From assembly GCF_017945865.1 (NCBI RefSeq), contig NZ_CP072829.1, positions 1,426,001 through 1,490,000 of the forward strand: a stretch of DNA of 64,000 nt, in the 5' to 3' direction. The translations under genes were made by a program, and so were the position numbers. The notes under the pieces were generated by a model. That model did not search any database, had not been told where the DNA came from, and saw only the letters and a list, made by a program, of their open reading frames with translations. Numbering within the stretch: the first letter of the stretch is position 1; each line of letters starts with the position of its first letter. Shown piece by piece: positions 10,774 to 19,911 of this stretch. The DNA is from Xiamenia xianingshaonis. GTDB lineage: Bacteria > Actinomycetota > Coriobacteriia > Coriobacteriales > Eggerthellaceae.

Positions 10774-10847
10774 ACGAAAGCCTTCCGGACCGAGCCGCCA
10801 TTCACCCAATCGGCAAAGGAGGGGGAGCGCAGGCGGAAACCGCCCGG

Positions 10848-11381
10848 CTAGCCTTGCGTCTCGGGCCATTCGAGCAGCACGCCGCCGTCGAGCGCTTCGA
10901 TGCGGACGCCGGCGATGCGGCCTTCCGAAACCTCCAGCTTCGCCACGCTGCGCGGAAAGCCGCCGCGCGGAAGGCTGACCGAGCCCGGGCAGACCACGAA
11001 CTGCGCCGGACGCGCCGCCGGGCCCCATTCGAGCCGCGGCACGTGGGTGTGCCCGTGCACGCACACCTGCGGAATGGGGTCTCCCGCCGAACACCCCGCG
11101 CATCCGTTGAACCCGATCTGCACGTCGCGCGGATAGTGGGCCACCAAAAAGCGCACGCCATCGATGACCGGGCGTGCAAAGCGGGCGACCGCATCGCCGT
11201 ATTCGGCGAAGTCGTTGTTGCCGAGCACCGCATAGGTGGGAGCCAACGCCCCAAGCTGGGCCAGAATGCCCGGGCTGCAAATGTCGCCCGCATGGATGAT
11301 CGCATCGCAGTCGGCCAGCGCGGCATACGCCTCGCTCGCCAGCCTCCCGTGCGTGTCTGACAAAACCCCCACAAGCGCCAT
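10848..11381 (-). CDS. YfcE/MJ0936-type metallophosphoesterase
   Basis: Small calcineurin-like phosphodiesterase; the physiological substrate of this subfamily is generally unknown. 177 residues with the full metal-binding set: SDTHG (Asp9, His11), HAGD (Asp33), GNND (Asn55), AHYP (His82) and GHTH (His111, His113). ATG 11381 has AAAGGAG upstream; longer readings are not conserved. It stands alone between the que operon and nrfA and is separated from nrfA by a terminator. Confidence 0.9.
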   Translation of the reverse strand: MALVGVLSDTHGRLASEAYAALADCDAIIHAGDICSPGILAQLGALAPTYAVLGNNDFAEYGDAVARFARPVIDGVRFLVAHYPRDVQIGFNGCAGCSAGDPIPQVCVHGHTHVPRLEWGPAARPAQFVVCPGSVSLPRGGFPRSVAKLEVSEGRIAGVRIEALDGGVLLEWPETQG

Positions 11382-11466
11382 GGCCGGTCTCCTTTCGTGT
11401 GCTCGCCCATGATAGCGCAGCGCCCGCCGGCAAGCCAGCGACGAGCCGCCGCGCCGCCCCAGCTGC

Positions 11467-11502
11467 AAAAAAGCCGCTCCCCCGGCACAGGGGAAGCGGC
11501 TT
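11467..11502 (-). terminator. Intrinsic terminator after nrfA
   Basis: Stem AAGCCGCT/AGCGGCTT with an inner CCCC/GGGG pair, then a run of T on the minus strand. It lies about 30 bases past the nrfA stop. Confidence 0.9.
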
Positions 11503-11534
11503 GGAGGGGCTGGGAGTTCAGGTCCCGCGCGGCG

Positions 11535-12818
11535 CTAGGCCAGCAGCGCGAAGCCTTCCTCGAGCTTCTGCTCGCACTTGTCGAGGTTTTCCTGGGCGAG
11601 GCTCGGGTTGTGAGCGCCCTCGGAGTTCTCGACCATCACGTAATCCCAGTAGAACTGCGCGGCGCGATGGATGTCCTGGGCCTTGGCCAGCGTGTCGGCG
11701 TCAAGCGAATCCTTCTTGGCGGTCAGGTCGTTGATGTACTTCTCGATCTGAGCGGCAAGCTCGTGCTCGCGGGCGACGGTCTCTTCTTGCCAGTCGGCGA
11801 TCTGCCCGGCAAGGTCGGCGTGGCACGGCGTGCACTTTTCGGAGATGGCGGGGTCTTCGGTCGGGTTGATCAGCTTGTGGCTGGAGAACTCGGCGCCGTC
11901 GTCACCGGCAGCGGGCGCCATGTGGCAGTCGGCGCAGCTGTAGCCCTGGTTCGCCATGTTGGAAGGCGCCGCACCATAGATGGTCTCGTATTCGGGGTGC
12001 TGGGCCTTGAGCATCTTGGCGCCGGTGTCCGGATGCTCCCAGTCGGAGAAGCCCTTCTCGTTGTAGTACGCAAGGATTTCTTCAGCGCCCATGGCCTTGT
12101 GGCCGACATAGGGGTTGGTGGTGTATTTCGTGTCGGGGTCGAAGTAGTACTCGTTGTGGCACTGGCCGCAGGTCTGGGCCTCGACGGCCGTGTCCCCCGC
12201 TTCGTCGCCGAGCGCGCGCTGGAAGTGCTGCTGGGTCACGACGACCTTGGACGGATCGTTCTCGTGGCAGTTGTAGCAGCTGATGGGCTCGGTGAAGTCG
12301 CCGATGAGGTCAGCGAACGGCTGGGCGTAGACGTCCTCGCCTTCCGCGTTCACCTTGGCCGTGAACTGCGGCGTCTTGCAGGTGATGCAGTTCGCGAGCG
12401 TCTTTTCGTTCACGCGCGGCGTCTCGTTGATGGACGTGAGCGAGTAAGAATGGCTGCAGGCCTCGTCATAGCCCTTCGCGAAGCCGTAACCCTTGTACAT
12501 GGTGTTCAGCTCGGGGTATTCCTCGAGGTAGTTCATCTTGCCTTCAGGCGAGTTCTCTTCGTTTTCCATATAGGTGGCGTACTCGTTGGGGTAGGCGTCC
12601 TTCCACATGGCGGCGGTCACGACGCCGAACTCGTCGGGCTCGGGCGTCTCGACGACGGCGGGCGTCGTCTCGGGCTTTTCTTCTGTGGCCTCCTGCGTCG
12701 CAGGCGCAGGCTCGGGCGCTTTTTCGGTCGGAGCCGCGCATGCGGCAAGACCGGCGACGAGCACAAGCGAACACGCCGTAGCGGCAATGACCTTTTTCCT
12801 GCCTGTCGACCTCTTCAT
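11535..12818 (-). CDS. nrfA: Pentaheme cytochrome c nitrite reductase, lipoprotein form
   Basis: Six-electron reduction of nitrite to ammonium outside the membrane. 427 residues. A lipoprotein signal ends at LAAC (Cys27) and is followed by a Pro/Glu/Thr-rich linker (about 29-63). There are five heme sites: the catalytic CITCK at 144-148 (lysine-ligated heme), then CYNCH 181, CGQCH 217, CADCH 295 and CTPCH 329. The CGQCHNEYYF and AQHPEYE segments carry the expected active-site Tyr and His. ATG 12818 has AAGGAGG. No nrfH-type quinol dehydrogenase gene lies beside it, so the electron donor is encoded elsewhere. Confidence 0.95.
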   Translation of the reverse strand: MKRSTGRKKVIAATACSLVLVAGLAACAAPTEKAPEPAPATQEATEEKPETTPAVVETPEPDEFGVVTAAMWKDAYPNEYATYMENEENSPEGKMNYLEEYPELNTMYKGYGFAKGYDEACSHSYSLTSINETPRVNEKTLANCITCKTPQFTAKVNAEGEDVYAQPFADLIGDFTEPISCYNCHENDPSKVVVTQQHFQRALGDEAGDTAVEAQTCGQCHNEYYFDPDTKYTTNPYVGHKAMGAEEILAYYNEKGFSDWEHPDTGAKMLKAQHPEYETIYGAAPSNMANQGYSCADCHMAPAAGDDGAEFSSHKLINPTEDPAISEKCTPCHADLAGQIADWQEETVAREHELAAQIEKYINDLTAKKDSLDADTLAKAQDIHRAAQFYWDYVMVENSEGAHNPSLAQENLDKCEQKLEEGFALLA

Positions 12819-12913
12819 GGGTGCCTCCTTCTCTTTCCCTTTGTCCGAACGTCGTCTTCCAAAGGATCGCCTGGGCCGCCTTTTTGACGGTTCAGGCTTT
12901 TGCATCTATCAAC

Positions 12914-12919
12914 ATAGTA
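12914..12919 (-). promoter_or_regulatory. Possible nrfA promoter -10
   Basis: Minus-strand TACTAT (12919-12914) lies about 95 bases upstream of the nrfA ATG, with a weak ACTTCA 16 bases further up. Confidence 0.3.
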
Positions 12920-12965
12920 ACCATTGGGCGTATCATGAAGTAGGGACGCTTTTGCGAAATCCAAT

Positions 12966-12996
12966 GGGGACAGTTCCCGCACCAACGGGGACAGTT
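12966..12996 (+). repeat. Direct repeats upstream of the MocR regulator
   Basis: GGGGACAGTT occurs at 12966-12975 and again at 12987-12996, exactly 21 bases (two helical turns) apart, between nrfA and the divergent MocR gene. It could be a regulator site or a dispersed repeat. Confidence 0.5.
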
Positions 12997-13061
12997 TCAT
13001 GAAAGTGTCACAGAAGCCCCCTTTCCGGACATGCTGCATGATTGCTTTTGGAGGGAACGAC

Positions 13062-14468
13062 ATGCATCTGGACAAGGAGAGCGCGACGCCGCTGTACCTG
13101 CAAATGTACCTGCGCATCCGCGACGACATCGAGCAGGGAACCTATCCGTGCGGGGCCAAGCTGCCGTCCATCCGGTCGATGGCCGAGAACCTGCAGTGCT
13201 CGCGCAACACGGTGGAGGCGGCCTACACGCACCTGGTGAAGGAAGGATTCGTCGCCAGCCGGCCCGGGTCGGGCTACGTGGTGCAAGACGTCGGCATGCT
13301 CGAGGTGGGAACGCAGCGCACGGAAGAGGCGCTCATCGGAACGACGGCGGACGGCGCACGCTACGACTTCACGTACGGCAACCTGGAGGCGGGCACGTTT
13401 CCGGCGCTTTTGTGGCGCACGATCGCCGACGAAGTGCTGATGGGCGCCGCAAGCAGCGCCTGCAACACCTACACCGATCCGCTGGGCGAAAAGGACCTGC
13501 GCGCCGAAATAGCCTGGCGGCTGGCCACCCAGCGCGACGTCAACTGCACCCCCGACGAGGTGGTCATCCAAAGCGGCACGCAGTCAAGCGTGCAGAACCT
13601 GCTGTGTCTGTTCGACCACGAGAGGGACGTCGTAGCCATGGAAGAGCCCGGCTACGACGGCGTGCGCACGACCTTCGAGCGCAGCGGCTTTCGCGTAGTG
13701 CCATGCCGGGTCGTGCCGGGCCTGGCGAACTCGGACGGGCGCAAGCTGTTCTTCGAGGACCTTGAGCAGCACCGGCCGCGGCTTGTCTACGTGACGCCGT
13801 CGAGCCAGTTTCCCACCTGCGCCGTCATGCCCGCCGTCATGCGAGAACGGCTGATCGCCTGGGCCGACGAGACAGACGCCTACATCCTGGAAGACGACTA
13901 CTGCCGCGACTTCCGCTATCGGGAACGGCCCATCCCGCCGCTGCAGTCGTTCGACCGCAACAACCGCGTCATCTACATGGGCACGTTTTCCAAGTCGCTG
14001 TCGCCGGCGCTCCGGATGAACTACCTGGTTCTACCACCGAATCTGATGAAGCGCTGGCGCGAGGCGTTTTCGGAGGCCTACCCCACCGTGCCGTGGCTGT
14101 CGCAAGAGGTGCTGGCCCGCTTCATGGCCAGCGACCACTGGGAGCGCCACGTGCGTCGCATGCAGGTGCGCAACCGCCGCAAGTTCGAAACGCTCATCAG
14201 CGCGCTCGACCGGTATCTGGGCGGACGCGTGGAAGTGCTGGAAAACGGCACGGGCCTGCACCTGCTCGTGGCCGTGAACGACGGGCGCGACGAAGACGAG
14301 CTGATACGGGCCGCGGCAGAGCGCGACGTGGCGGTGTACGGCACGAAGAAGTACTGGATGGACCCCGCCAAAAGCCGCCGCGGCTGCATCCTCATCGGGT
14401 TTTCCGCCATCGCCGAGAAAGACATCGAGCCGGGCATCAAAGAACTGGCCCGCGCGTGGTTCGACTGA
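13062..14468 (+). CDS. MocR-family regulator (GntR-type HTH fused to aminotransferase domain)
   Basis: Transcription factor in which a fold-I aminotransferase domain senses PLP or an amino compound. 468 residues. The winged helix at about 8-75 is typical (LPSIRSMAENLQCSRNTVEAAY); the aminotransferase domain spans about 110-468, with the PLP-binding lysine at 311 in GTFSKSLSP. ATG 13062 has GGAGGG upstream and is favoured over an earlier in-frame start at 12999. It is divergent from nrfA, but MocR proteins usually control PLP or amino-acid metabolism, so a link to nitrite reduction is not implied. Confidence 0.9.
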   Translation: MHLDKESATPLYLQMYLRIRDDIEQGTYPCGAKLPSIRSMAENLQCSRNTVEAAYTHLVKEGFVASRPGSGYVVQDVGMLEVGTQRTEEALIGTTADGARYDFTYGNLEAGTFPALLWRTIADEVLMGAASSACNTYTDPLGEKDLRAEIAWRLATQRDVNCTPDEVVIQSGTQSSVQNLLCLFDHERDVVAMEEPGYDGVRTTFERSGFRVVPCRVVPGLANSDGRKLFFEDLEQHRPRLVYVTPSSQFPTCAVMPAVMRERLIAWADETDAYILEDDYCRDFRYRERPIPPLQSFDRNNRVIYMGTFSKSLSPALRMNYLVLPPNLMKRWREAFSEAYPTVPWLSQEVLARFMASDHWERHVRRMQVRNRRKFETLISALDRYLGGRVEVLENGTGLHLLVAVNDGRDEDELIRAAAERDVAVYGTKKYWMDPAKSRRGCILIGFSAIAEKDIEPGIKELARAWFD

Positions 14469-14489
14469 GGCGGACGGCGCGCAGAGGCC

Positions 14490-15755
14490 TTATTTGAAGC
14501 GCAGGCAGTGGGTGAAGCCGGCCCACGACAAGGGGTCGGTGTCGCGCACGTAGGCGCCGAACGTGGGCGCATGGACGTAGCGCGTGCCGCCGTTCGTGAT
14601 CGCAATGCCCACGTGTCCGTTGTAGCCGTCGCCATACCCGATCCACAGCACGTCGCCGGGGCGGGCCTCCGACACTTCCAGACGGGCCGCGGCGGCATGG
14701 TAGAGCGCTTCGGTCTGATGCGGCAGCGACATGCCGATCTGCAGGTAGGCCCAGCGCACGAGCCCCGAGCAGTCGAACTCGTCGGGCCCTTCGGCGCCCC
14801 ACACGTACGGGCAGCCGATGCGGGACAGCGCGTAATCCACCACCGTGCCGTGCGACGGGATGGACCGGGTGGACCTCGCCGTGTAGGAATACATCTTGCG
14901 GGACGATTCGTAGTTCACCTTCGCGCGCTTGGACTGGGCTTCCTCCACCAGCTGTTCCACTTCCACGTCCATGTCGGCCAGCAGAAGCTCGAGCTCTTGG
15001 ATGGAGCTTTGCGTGCTTTCCCTGATGGCATCGGCTTCGGCCATGTAGGCCGCCGCCCGCAGCTCGTCGGCCTGCAGCTGGCTTTCCAGCGCTTCCACCT
15101 GGGCTTTCAGGTCCTTCGTCTGGGCGATGCGCTTGCTGTCCTCTTCGTTGAGCACCGACAGCAAACTCCAGTTCAAGGCGAATTCCTCGAACGTGGTGGC
15201 GCCGAGCACCAGATCCCACGTGGACGACTGGCCGTCGCGGTACATCGTGCGGGCGCGTTCGGCAAGAATGGCCTGTTGCTCGGCGATGTCTTCGTCGGCA
15301 TGGGCGATGGCCGTCTGCGCCTCTTCGATGGAGTTGACGCATTCGTCGTGCTCGTCAAGGGCCTTGTAATAGTTCGACGCCGCCACGTCCAGCTCGTCTT
15401 GCAAAGCCACGATCTGCTCGCTGATGTTGCGGGCTTCCTGGATGGCTTCCTCGGCCGCCTCTTCGGCTTCTTTGGCAGCGCGTTCCTCTTCCTCGCGCTG
15501 AAGGCGCTCCCGCTCCTCTTCGAGGCGGCGCTTTTCCTCTTCTTCCAGGCGGGCGGCCTCTTCGTCGGCCAAACGCTTGGCCTCTTCGGCCGCCTCCTTG
15601 CGGGCAATCTCTTCTTCCTCTTGCTTTTTGAGGGCGTTGTAATCGATGTCTTCGTCGGCCCAAGCGCGGGCCTGTCCCAAAAACGTCGAAGCCCCGATGG
15701 CAAGAGCTCCGGCGAGAAACGTGCGGCGATTGATGATCTGGTGCGGTTGAGTCAT
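14490..15755 (-). CDS. Secreted NlpC/P60 peptidoglycan endopeptidase with long coiled coil
   Basis: Cell-wall hydrolase cleaving peptide cross-links. 421 residues. The signal (NRRTFLAGALAIGASTFLG) has a twin-arginine-like look. A very charged Glu/Ala/Arg coiled coil covers about 37-285. The C-terminal NlpC/P60 domain has the triad Cys329 (FDCSGLV), His381 (GHVGIA) and His395 (YVHAP). Architecture resembles RipA/PcsB-type division hydrolases. Monocistronic between the MocR gene and the yerC-like gene; the 260-base upstream gap shows no clear promoter. Confidence 0.93.
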   Translation of the reverse strand: MTQPHQIINRRTFLAGALAIGASTFLGQARAWADEDIDYNALKKQEEEEIARKEAAEEAKRLADEEAARLEEEEKRRLEEERERLQREEEERAAKEAEEAAEEAIQEARNISEQIVALQDELDVAASNYYKALDEHDECVNSIEEAQTAIAHADEDIAEQQAILAERARTMYRDGQSSTWDLVLGATTFEEFALNWSLLSVLNEEDSKRIAQTKDLKAQVEALESQLQADELRAAAYMAEADAIRESTQSSIQELELLLADMDVEVEQLVEEAQSKRAKVNYESSRKMYSYTARSTRSIPSHGTVVDYALSRIGCPYVWGAEGPDEFDCSGLVRWAYLQIGMSLPHQTEALYHAAAARLEVSEARPGDVLWIGYGDGYNGHVGIAITNGGTRYVHAPTFGAYVRDTDPLSWAGFTHCLRFK

Positions 15756-16015
15756 GTATCACTTCCGGTCGCTGCTTAAAGGTCAAAACATGAGTAAAAA
15801 CATCATCTATAAAGCGTGGTCACCCTATGACGGTTAAGCAACAAGACCTTACTATAGGGGCGGCTGCCGGTTCAAGTGGCTCCATGGTTCGTACGCATCT
15901 TGTCCATCAACGAAAGGTTGCAGCCCACAGGCGGCAGCTTGCGGACGACGGTCCGCCCCCGCCGAGCGCAACCCGCGGGCAGGCAGCCTGCAAACGACGG
16001 CGCCCCCGTCTCCCG

Positions 16016-16327
16016 CTACGCGCGGCCTTCGTCCGAGGCCGCGTCCTCTTCCAGCACTTTGAGCGCCGCGCCGTAGCCGCCCTGGCCGTAGGCGAGGCAC
16101 TTCGACACCCGCGCGATGGTGGTGGCCGAAGCGCCGGTGGCCGCTTCGATGGCCGCATAGGACAGCCCGTCGGAAAGCATGCGGGCCACGGCGAGCCGCA
16201 TCGACGTGTCTTTGATCTCGCGGATGGTGAACAAGTCCTCGAGCAGGGCGAACACCGTGTCTTCGTCGTCAAGGCGCGCCAGCACGCGCAACAGGTCGTC
16301 CACTTCGGGCGTGCGCAGGCCTTCCAT
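16016..16327 (-). CDS. YerC/YecD-type TrpR-related DNA-binding protein
   Basis: Small helix-turn-helix protein related to TrpR; its regulon in this lineage is unknown. 103 residues. The HTH part is the SYAAIEAATGASATTIARVSKCL segment. The start codon overlaps the stop of the citramalate synthase gene (TGATG), so the two are translationally coupled. The C-terminus is short and acidic. Confidence 0.85.
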   Translation of the reverse strand: MEGLRTPEVDDLLRVLARLDDEDTVFALLEDLFTIREIKDTSMRLAVARMLSDGLSYAAIEAATGASATTIARVSKCLAYGQGGYGAALKVLEEDAASDEGRA

Positions 16328-17910
16328 CAGCGCACCTCCTGGCGAAGCAGGCCGAACTCGATGGAGTCGACAAGCGCGTTCCACGACGCCTCGATGACGT
16401 TCTCGGACACGCCGACGGTGCCCCAGCTGGCCTCGCCGTCGGTGGTCGTCACGACGACGCGGGTGATGGCGCCGGTGCCCACGCTTTCGTCGAGCAGGCG
16501 CACCTTGTAGTCGACGAGCTCCATGTCGGCCACCGCCGGATACGACTCGGTGATGGCCATGCGCAGCGCCGTGTCGAGGGCGCCGACCGGGCCCACGCCC
16601 TCGCCGGTGGCCACGAAACGCCGCTGCCCCACGTGCACCTTCACGGTCGCCTCGCTTTCGGCGTCCTTCGCGAGCGCCCCGTCGTCTTCGCGGTCGTCCA
16701 CGATGACGCGAAAGCTCTCGAGCGTGAAATGGGGCTTTGATGACCCCAAATGCCGCTGCAGCAGCAGGGCGAGCGAGCCGTCGGCCGTCTCGTACGAATA
16801 CCCCGCCGCTTCCCGGCGCTTGATGTCGTCAAGGATGACCTGCACCTTTTCCGGGCAGTCCCGCAGGTCGAACCCGAGGCCTCTCGCCTTCGCCACCAGC
16901 GACGCCTTGCCGGCAAGCTCGCTGACCAGCATGCGCTGGGAATTGCCGACGCTTTCGGGAGGCGTATGCTCGTAGGCCTCCGGGAAGCGCGCGATGGCGC
17001 TCGCATGCAAGCCGCCCTTGTGCGCGAACGCGGCCGCCCCGGTGTAGGGGTGGTGCGCCGGCACCGACACGTTGCAGCATTCGGCCACGAAGTGCGACAC
17101 CGCCGTGAGCTCGCGCAGGCTGTCCGGCCCGACGCACGCCGCGCCCATCTTCAGCTCCAAGTCGGCGATCGTCGTCAGCAGGTCGGTATTGCCCACGCGC
17201 TCGCCGATGCCGTTCACGGTGCCTTGGACCTGCCGCGCCCCGGCCCGCACGGCTTCGAGCGTGTTGGCCACCGCGCAGCCCGAGTCGTTGTGGCAGTGGA
17301 TGCCGATCTGTTGGCCCGGCAGCGCTTCGACCACCGCCCGCGTCGCCTCGAACACGTCGTGCGGCAGCGCCCCGCCGTTCGTTTCGCACAGGTCGATGGA
17401 ATCGGCGCCGGCGTCGCTTGCCGCCCGCACGCACGCAAGCGCATACGCCGGGTTGGCCGCATAGCCGTCGAAGAAGTGCTCGGCGTCGAACACGACGGTG
17501 CGGCCTGCCTCTTTCAGGAAGGCCACCGAGTCGGCGATCATGCGCAGGTTCTCGTCAAGCGTCGTCTGCAGGGCGCGGGTGACCTGCTCGTCCCAGGTCT
17601 TTCCAACGATGGTCGCAACGGGGGCGCCGCACGCGACGAGGTCGCGCAGCCCCTGGTCCTCGTGCGCCGCCACGCCTTTTTTGCACGTCGACCCGAACGC
17701 CGCGATGCGCGCGTGCGCAAGCGGCATCGCCTGCACGCGCTGGAAAAACGCGATGTCTTTGGGGTTCGAGGCCGGAAAGCCGCCTTCGACCACGTCGATG
17801 CCGAACGCGTCCAGGCGCTCGACGACGCGCAGCTTGTCTTCCAGCGAAAGCGTGATGCCTTCGCACTGCTCGCCGTCGCGCAGCGTGCAGTCATAGGTTT
17901 GCACCCTCAC
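16327..17910 (-). CDS. cimA: (R)-citramalate synthase
   Basis: Condenses pyruvate and acetyl-CoA to citramalate, giving a threonine-independent route to isoleucine. 527 residues. The TIM barrel has the DRE-TIM motif DCTLRDGEQ near residue 7 and the metal-binding HCHND near 204. A C-terminal LeuA-type allosteric domain covers about 400-520. The sequence pattern fits the long citramalate synthase type better than 2-isopropylmalate synthase, but the distinction needs biochemistry. The start is GTG 17910 with GGGAGG upstream. It lies downstream of ilvE, consistent with branched-chain synthesis. Confidence 0.88.
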   Translation of the reverse strand: MRVQTYDCTLRDGEQCEGITLSLEDKLRVVERLDAFGIDVVEGGFPASNPKDIAFFQRVQAMPLAHARIAAFGSTCKKGVAAHEDQGLRDLVACGAPVATIVGKTWDEQVTRALQTTLDENLRMIADSVAFLKEAGRTVVFDAEHFFDGYAANPAYALACVRAASDAGADSIDLCETNGGALPHDVFEATRAVVEALPGQQIGIHCHNDSGCAVANTLEAVRAGARQVQGTVNGIGERVGNTDLLTTIADLELKMGAACVGPDSLRELTAVSHFVAECCNVSVPAHHPYTGAAAFAHKGGLHASAIARFPEAYEHTPPESVGNSQRMLVSELAGKASLVAKARGLGFDLRDCPEKVQVILDDIKRREAAGYSYETADGSLALLLQRHLGSSKPHFTLESFRVIVDDREDDGALAKDAESEATVKVHVGQRRFVATGEGVGPVGALDTALRMAITESYPAVADMELVDYKVRLLDESVGTGAITRVVVTTTDGEASWGTVGVSENVIEASWNALVDSIEFGLLRQEVR

Positions 17911-17939
17911 AAAAACCTCCCTCTGACCAGCGCGTATTC

Positions 17940-17971
17940 AAAAGCGCCCCACAGAAGGCTCTGCAGGGCGC
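17940..17971 (-). terminator. Intrinsic terminator between ilvE and cimA
   Basis: Stem GCGCCC…GGGCGC with an inner TGCAGAG/CTTCTGT pairing, followed by TTTT on the minus strand. It may be a plain terminator or an attenuator controlling entry into cimA. Confidence 0.8.
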
Positions 17972-18000
17972 ACACAATCGAACCTGATGGAAATGATAGG

Positions 18001-18930
18001 CTACTTCACCGTGACGGGCGTCAGCCACTCGGCATATTCCTCAACTTTGCCGTAAACCACGTCGAAGAAGCGGTCCTGCAAAGCGCGGGTGACCGGGCCC
18101 GGCTTGCCGATGGCACGGCCGTCGACCGAGCCGATGGGGGTCAGCTCGGCGGCGGAGCCGGTCATGAACACCTCGTCGGCGATGTAGAGGTCGCTGCGCG
18201 TGAGCGACTCTTCGAGCGCGGGGATCTCCAGGTCGTCGGCCAGGCACAACACCGAGTCACGCGTGATGCCCTCGAGCAGGCCGTCGGAGGTGGGAGGCGT
18301 GGACAGCACGCCGTCGCGCACGACGAAGAGGTTTTCGCCCGTGCCCTCGCACACAAGGCCCGCCTCGTTGAGCATGATGGCCTCCGCATAGCCGTGCTCT
18401 TTGGCTTCCAGCTTCGCCAGGATGGAATTCATGTAGGACGCCGTGGACTTCACCGCCGGCGGAATGGCGTTGATGGAACGCTGACGCCACGACGACACGC
18501 CCACCGACACGCCGTTTTCAAGCGCGTCTTCGCCCAGGTAGCTGTCCCACGGCCACGCCGCGATGACCACCTCGACCTTCGCGCCCGTCGGATCGACGCC
18601 CATGACGCCGTAGCCGCGATAGACGATGGGGCGGATGTAGCAGGCCGGCAGGTTGTTCGCCTCGATGAGCTCGACCGTCGCGTCGCACAGCTCGTCAACG
18701 GTGTAGGGCAGGTCGATGCAGGCAATCTTCGCGCTGCGGTGCAGGCGCTCCATGTGGTCGCGCAGGCGGAAGACGTTGCTTTTGCCCTCGGGGCTCTTGT
18801 AGCAGCGGATGCCCTCGAACACGCCCGATCCGTAATGCAGAGAATGCGACAGCACGTGGGTGGTCGCGTCCGCCCACGGCACCAGCTCTCCGTTTTTCCA
18901 GATGTAGTCCACTTCGATGATGTCCGCCAT
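18001..18930 (-). CDS. ilvE: Branched-chain amino acid aminotransferase
   Basis: Fold-IV PLP enzyme performing the last step of Ile, Leu and Val synthesis. 309 residues. The lysine-containing NSILAKLEAKEHGYAEAI region and the phosphate-binding TGSAAELTP segment near the C-terminus are typical. ATG 18930 has AAGGAA upstream; an earlier in-frame start at 18951 is less conserved. Upstream of cimA in the same direction but separated by a terminator. Confidence 0.94.
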   Translation of the reverse strand: MADIIEVDYIWKNGELVPWADATTHVLSHSLHYGSGVFEGIRCYKSPEGKSNVFRLRDHMERLHRSAKIACIDLPYTVDELCDATVELIEANNLPACYIRPIVYRGYGVMGVDPTGAKVEVVIAAWPWDSYLGEDALENGVSVGVSSWRQRSINAIPPAVKSTASYMNSILAKLEAKEHGYAEAIMLNEAGLVCEGTGENLFVVRDGVLSTPPTSDGLLEGITRDSVLCLADDLEIPALEESLTRSDLYIADEVFMTGSAAELTPIGSVDGRAIGKPGPVTRALQDRFFDVVYGKVEEYAEWLTPVTVK

Positions 18931-19237
18931 AGCGTTTCCTTCTTCCCGCAAAGCGCGCCTTCAATGCCGCGCCGCTTCTCGTGCTTGCATACACAAATGA
19001 CCATTGTAGCGCCGCACGGGCCGGGCCGAACGCGAATTCCCGCCCGCGGCGCCATAATTAACAGAAGATGTAACAATGCCCGGCCAGGCGGCGGCATGGG
19101 GCGGCAAACGGGGCGGGGCGTCAGACGAGGCAGCAAGCGGGACGGAGCGGCAGCGCTGAGCAGCAGCACGCCGCCAGCAGCGCGTCAGGCGGGCCGAGGC
19201 TTCGCGCCCCGCCCGCGGGCCGGCCGTGCAAGCGTCG
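18931..19237. other. Intergenic region upstream of ilvE
   Basis: 307 bases without a gene. It holds a likely ilvE promoter: minus-strand TACAAT at 19008-19003, predicting a start near 18996. The rest is GC-rich and contains no T-box motif, tRNA or clear hairpin. Confidence 0.6.
19003..19008 (-). promoter_or_regulatory. Probable ilvE promoter -10
   Basis: Minus-strand TACAAT lies about 75 bases upstream of the ilvE ATG; the -35 is weak. Confidence 0.4.
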
Positions 19238-19909
19238 TCACGCCGACCACAAATACCCGACGCCGCGCACCGTTTCCAGGTGTTGAGCCAGGTCAGGACC
19301 GAGCTTTGCCCGAACCCGGCGCACGTGCACGTCGACGGTGCGGCTGCCTCCGTAGTAGTCGAAGCCCCACACCCGGCGCAGCAGCGCGTCGCGCGAATAG
19401 GTGCGCCCGGGATGCGTCACCAGAAACGACAGCAGCGCGTATTCCAAATAGGTGAAGTCGAGCGGCTTCCCCGCGACGGTGACCTGGTACGTCGCCAGGT
19501 TGATGACCATGTCGTCGACGGTGATGAAATCGGCCGTGGTGCCTTCCGTCCCCGGCCACAAAAGCTGCCGGATGCGGGCGGCGCATTCCTCGCTCGACGC
19601 GCCGTGGACCACGAAATCGCTTTTCACCTGCACCGGAAGGCGCAGCTCGCCCAAGCTCGACTCGTCCACGACCGCCAGAAGCGACGCCACGTGGTCTTCC
19701 AACAGCAACGTCTCCACCGATGCGAGGGTTGCCAGCACGTCGCCGCGCGCCTCGTACACGACCAGGTCGCACGTGGGATGCTTGCGCAAAAGGCTCGGGA
19801 ACGCCGCCGACGAGCCCGCCGCCACGTCCACGTCAAGCGTCTGCAGCACCGACTGGAACTTGTGGGCGTTGTCCAGGCTGTCCGCCACAAAGATGACTGA
19901 TTTGCGCAT
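19238..19909 (-). CDS. GlnR-like atypical OmpR-family regulator
   Basis: Likely nitrogen regulator. 223 residues. The N-terminal receiver-like domain (about 1-115) lacks the usual phospho-acceptor aspartate pattern. The C-terminal winged helix (about 125-222) contains FDYYGGSRTVDVHVRRVRAK, very close to what I recall of actinobacterial GlnR. The ATG is two bases after the glnA stop, so it is cotranscribed with glutamine synthetase. A GAAAC-N6-GAAAC site in the glnA promoter makes a GlnR-type role plausible. The functional assignment is inference. Confidence 0.8.
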   Translation of the reverse strand: MRKSVIFVADSLDNAHKFQSVLQTLDVDVAAGSSAAFPSLLRKHPTCDLVVYEARGDVLATLASVETLLLEDHVASLLAVVDESSLGELRLPVQVKSDFVVHGASSEECAARIRQLLWPGTEGTTADFITVDDMVINLATYQVTVAGKPLDFTYLEYALLSFLVTHPGRTYSRDALLRRVWGFDYYGGSRTVDVHVRRVRAKLGPDLAQHLETVRGVGYLWSA

Positions 19910-19911
19910 GG

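Noticed and set aside
10728-10847. preQ1 riboswitch upstream of queD
   Set aside because: The predicted leader is about 34 bases and lacks the pseudoknot sequence pattern.
18931-19237. T-box leader upstream of ilvE
   Set aside because: No T-box core word or specifier-loop structure is seen.
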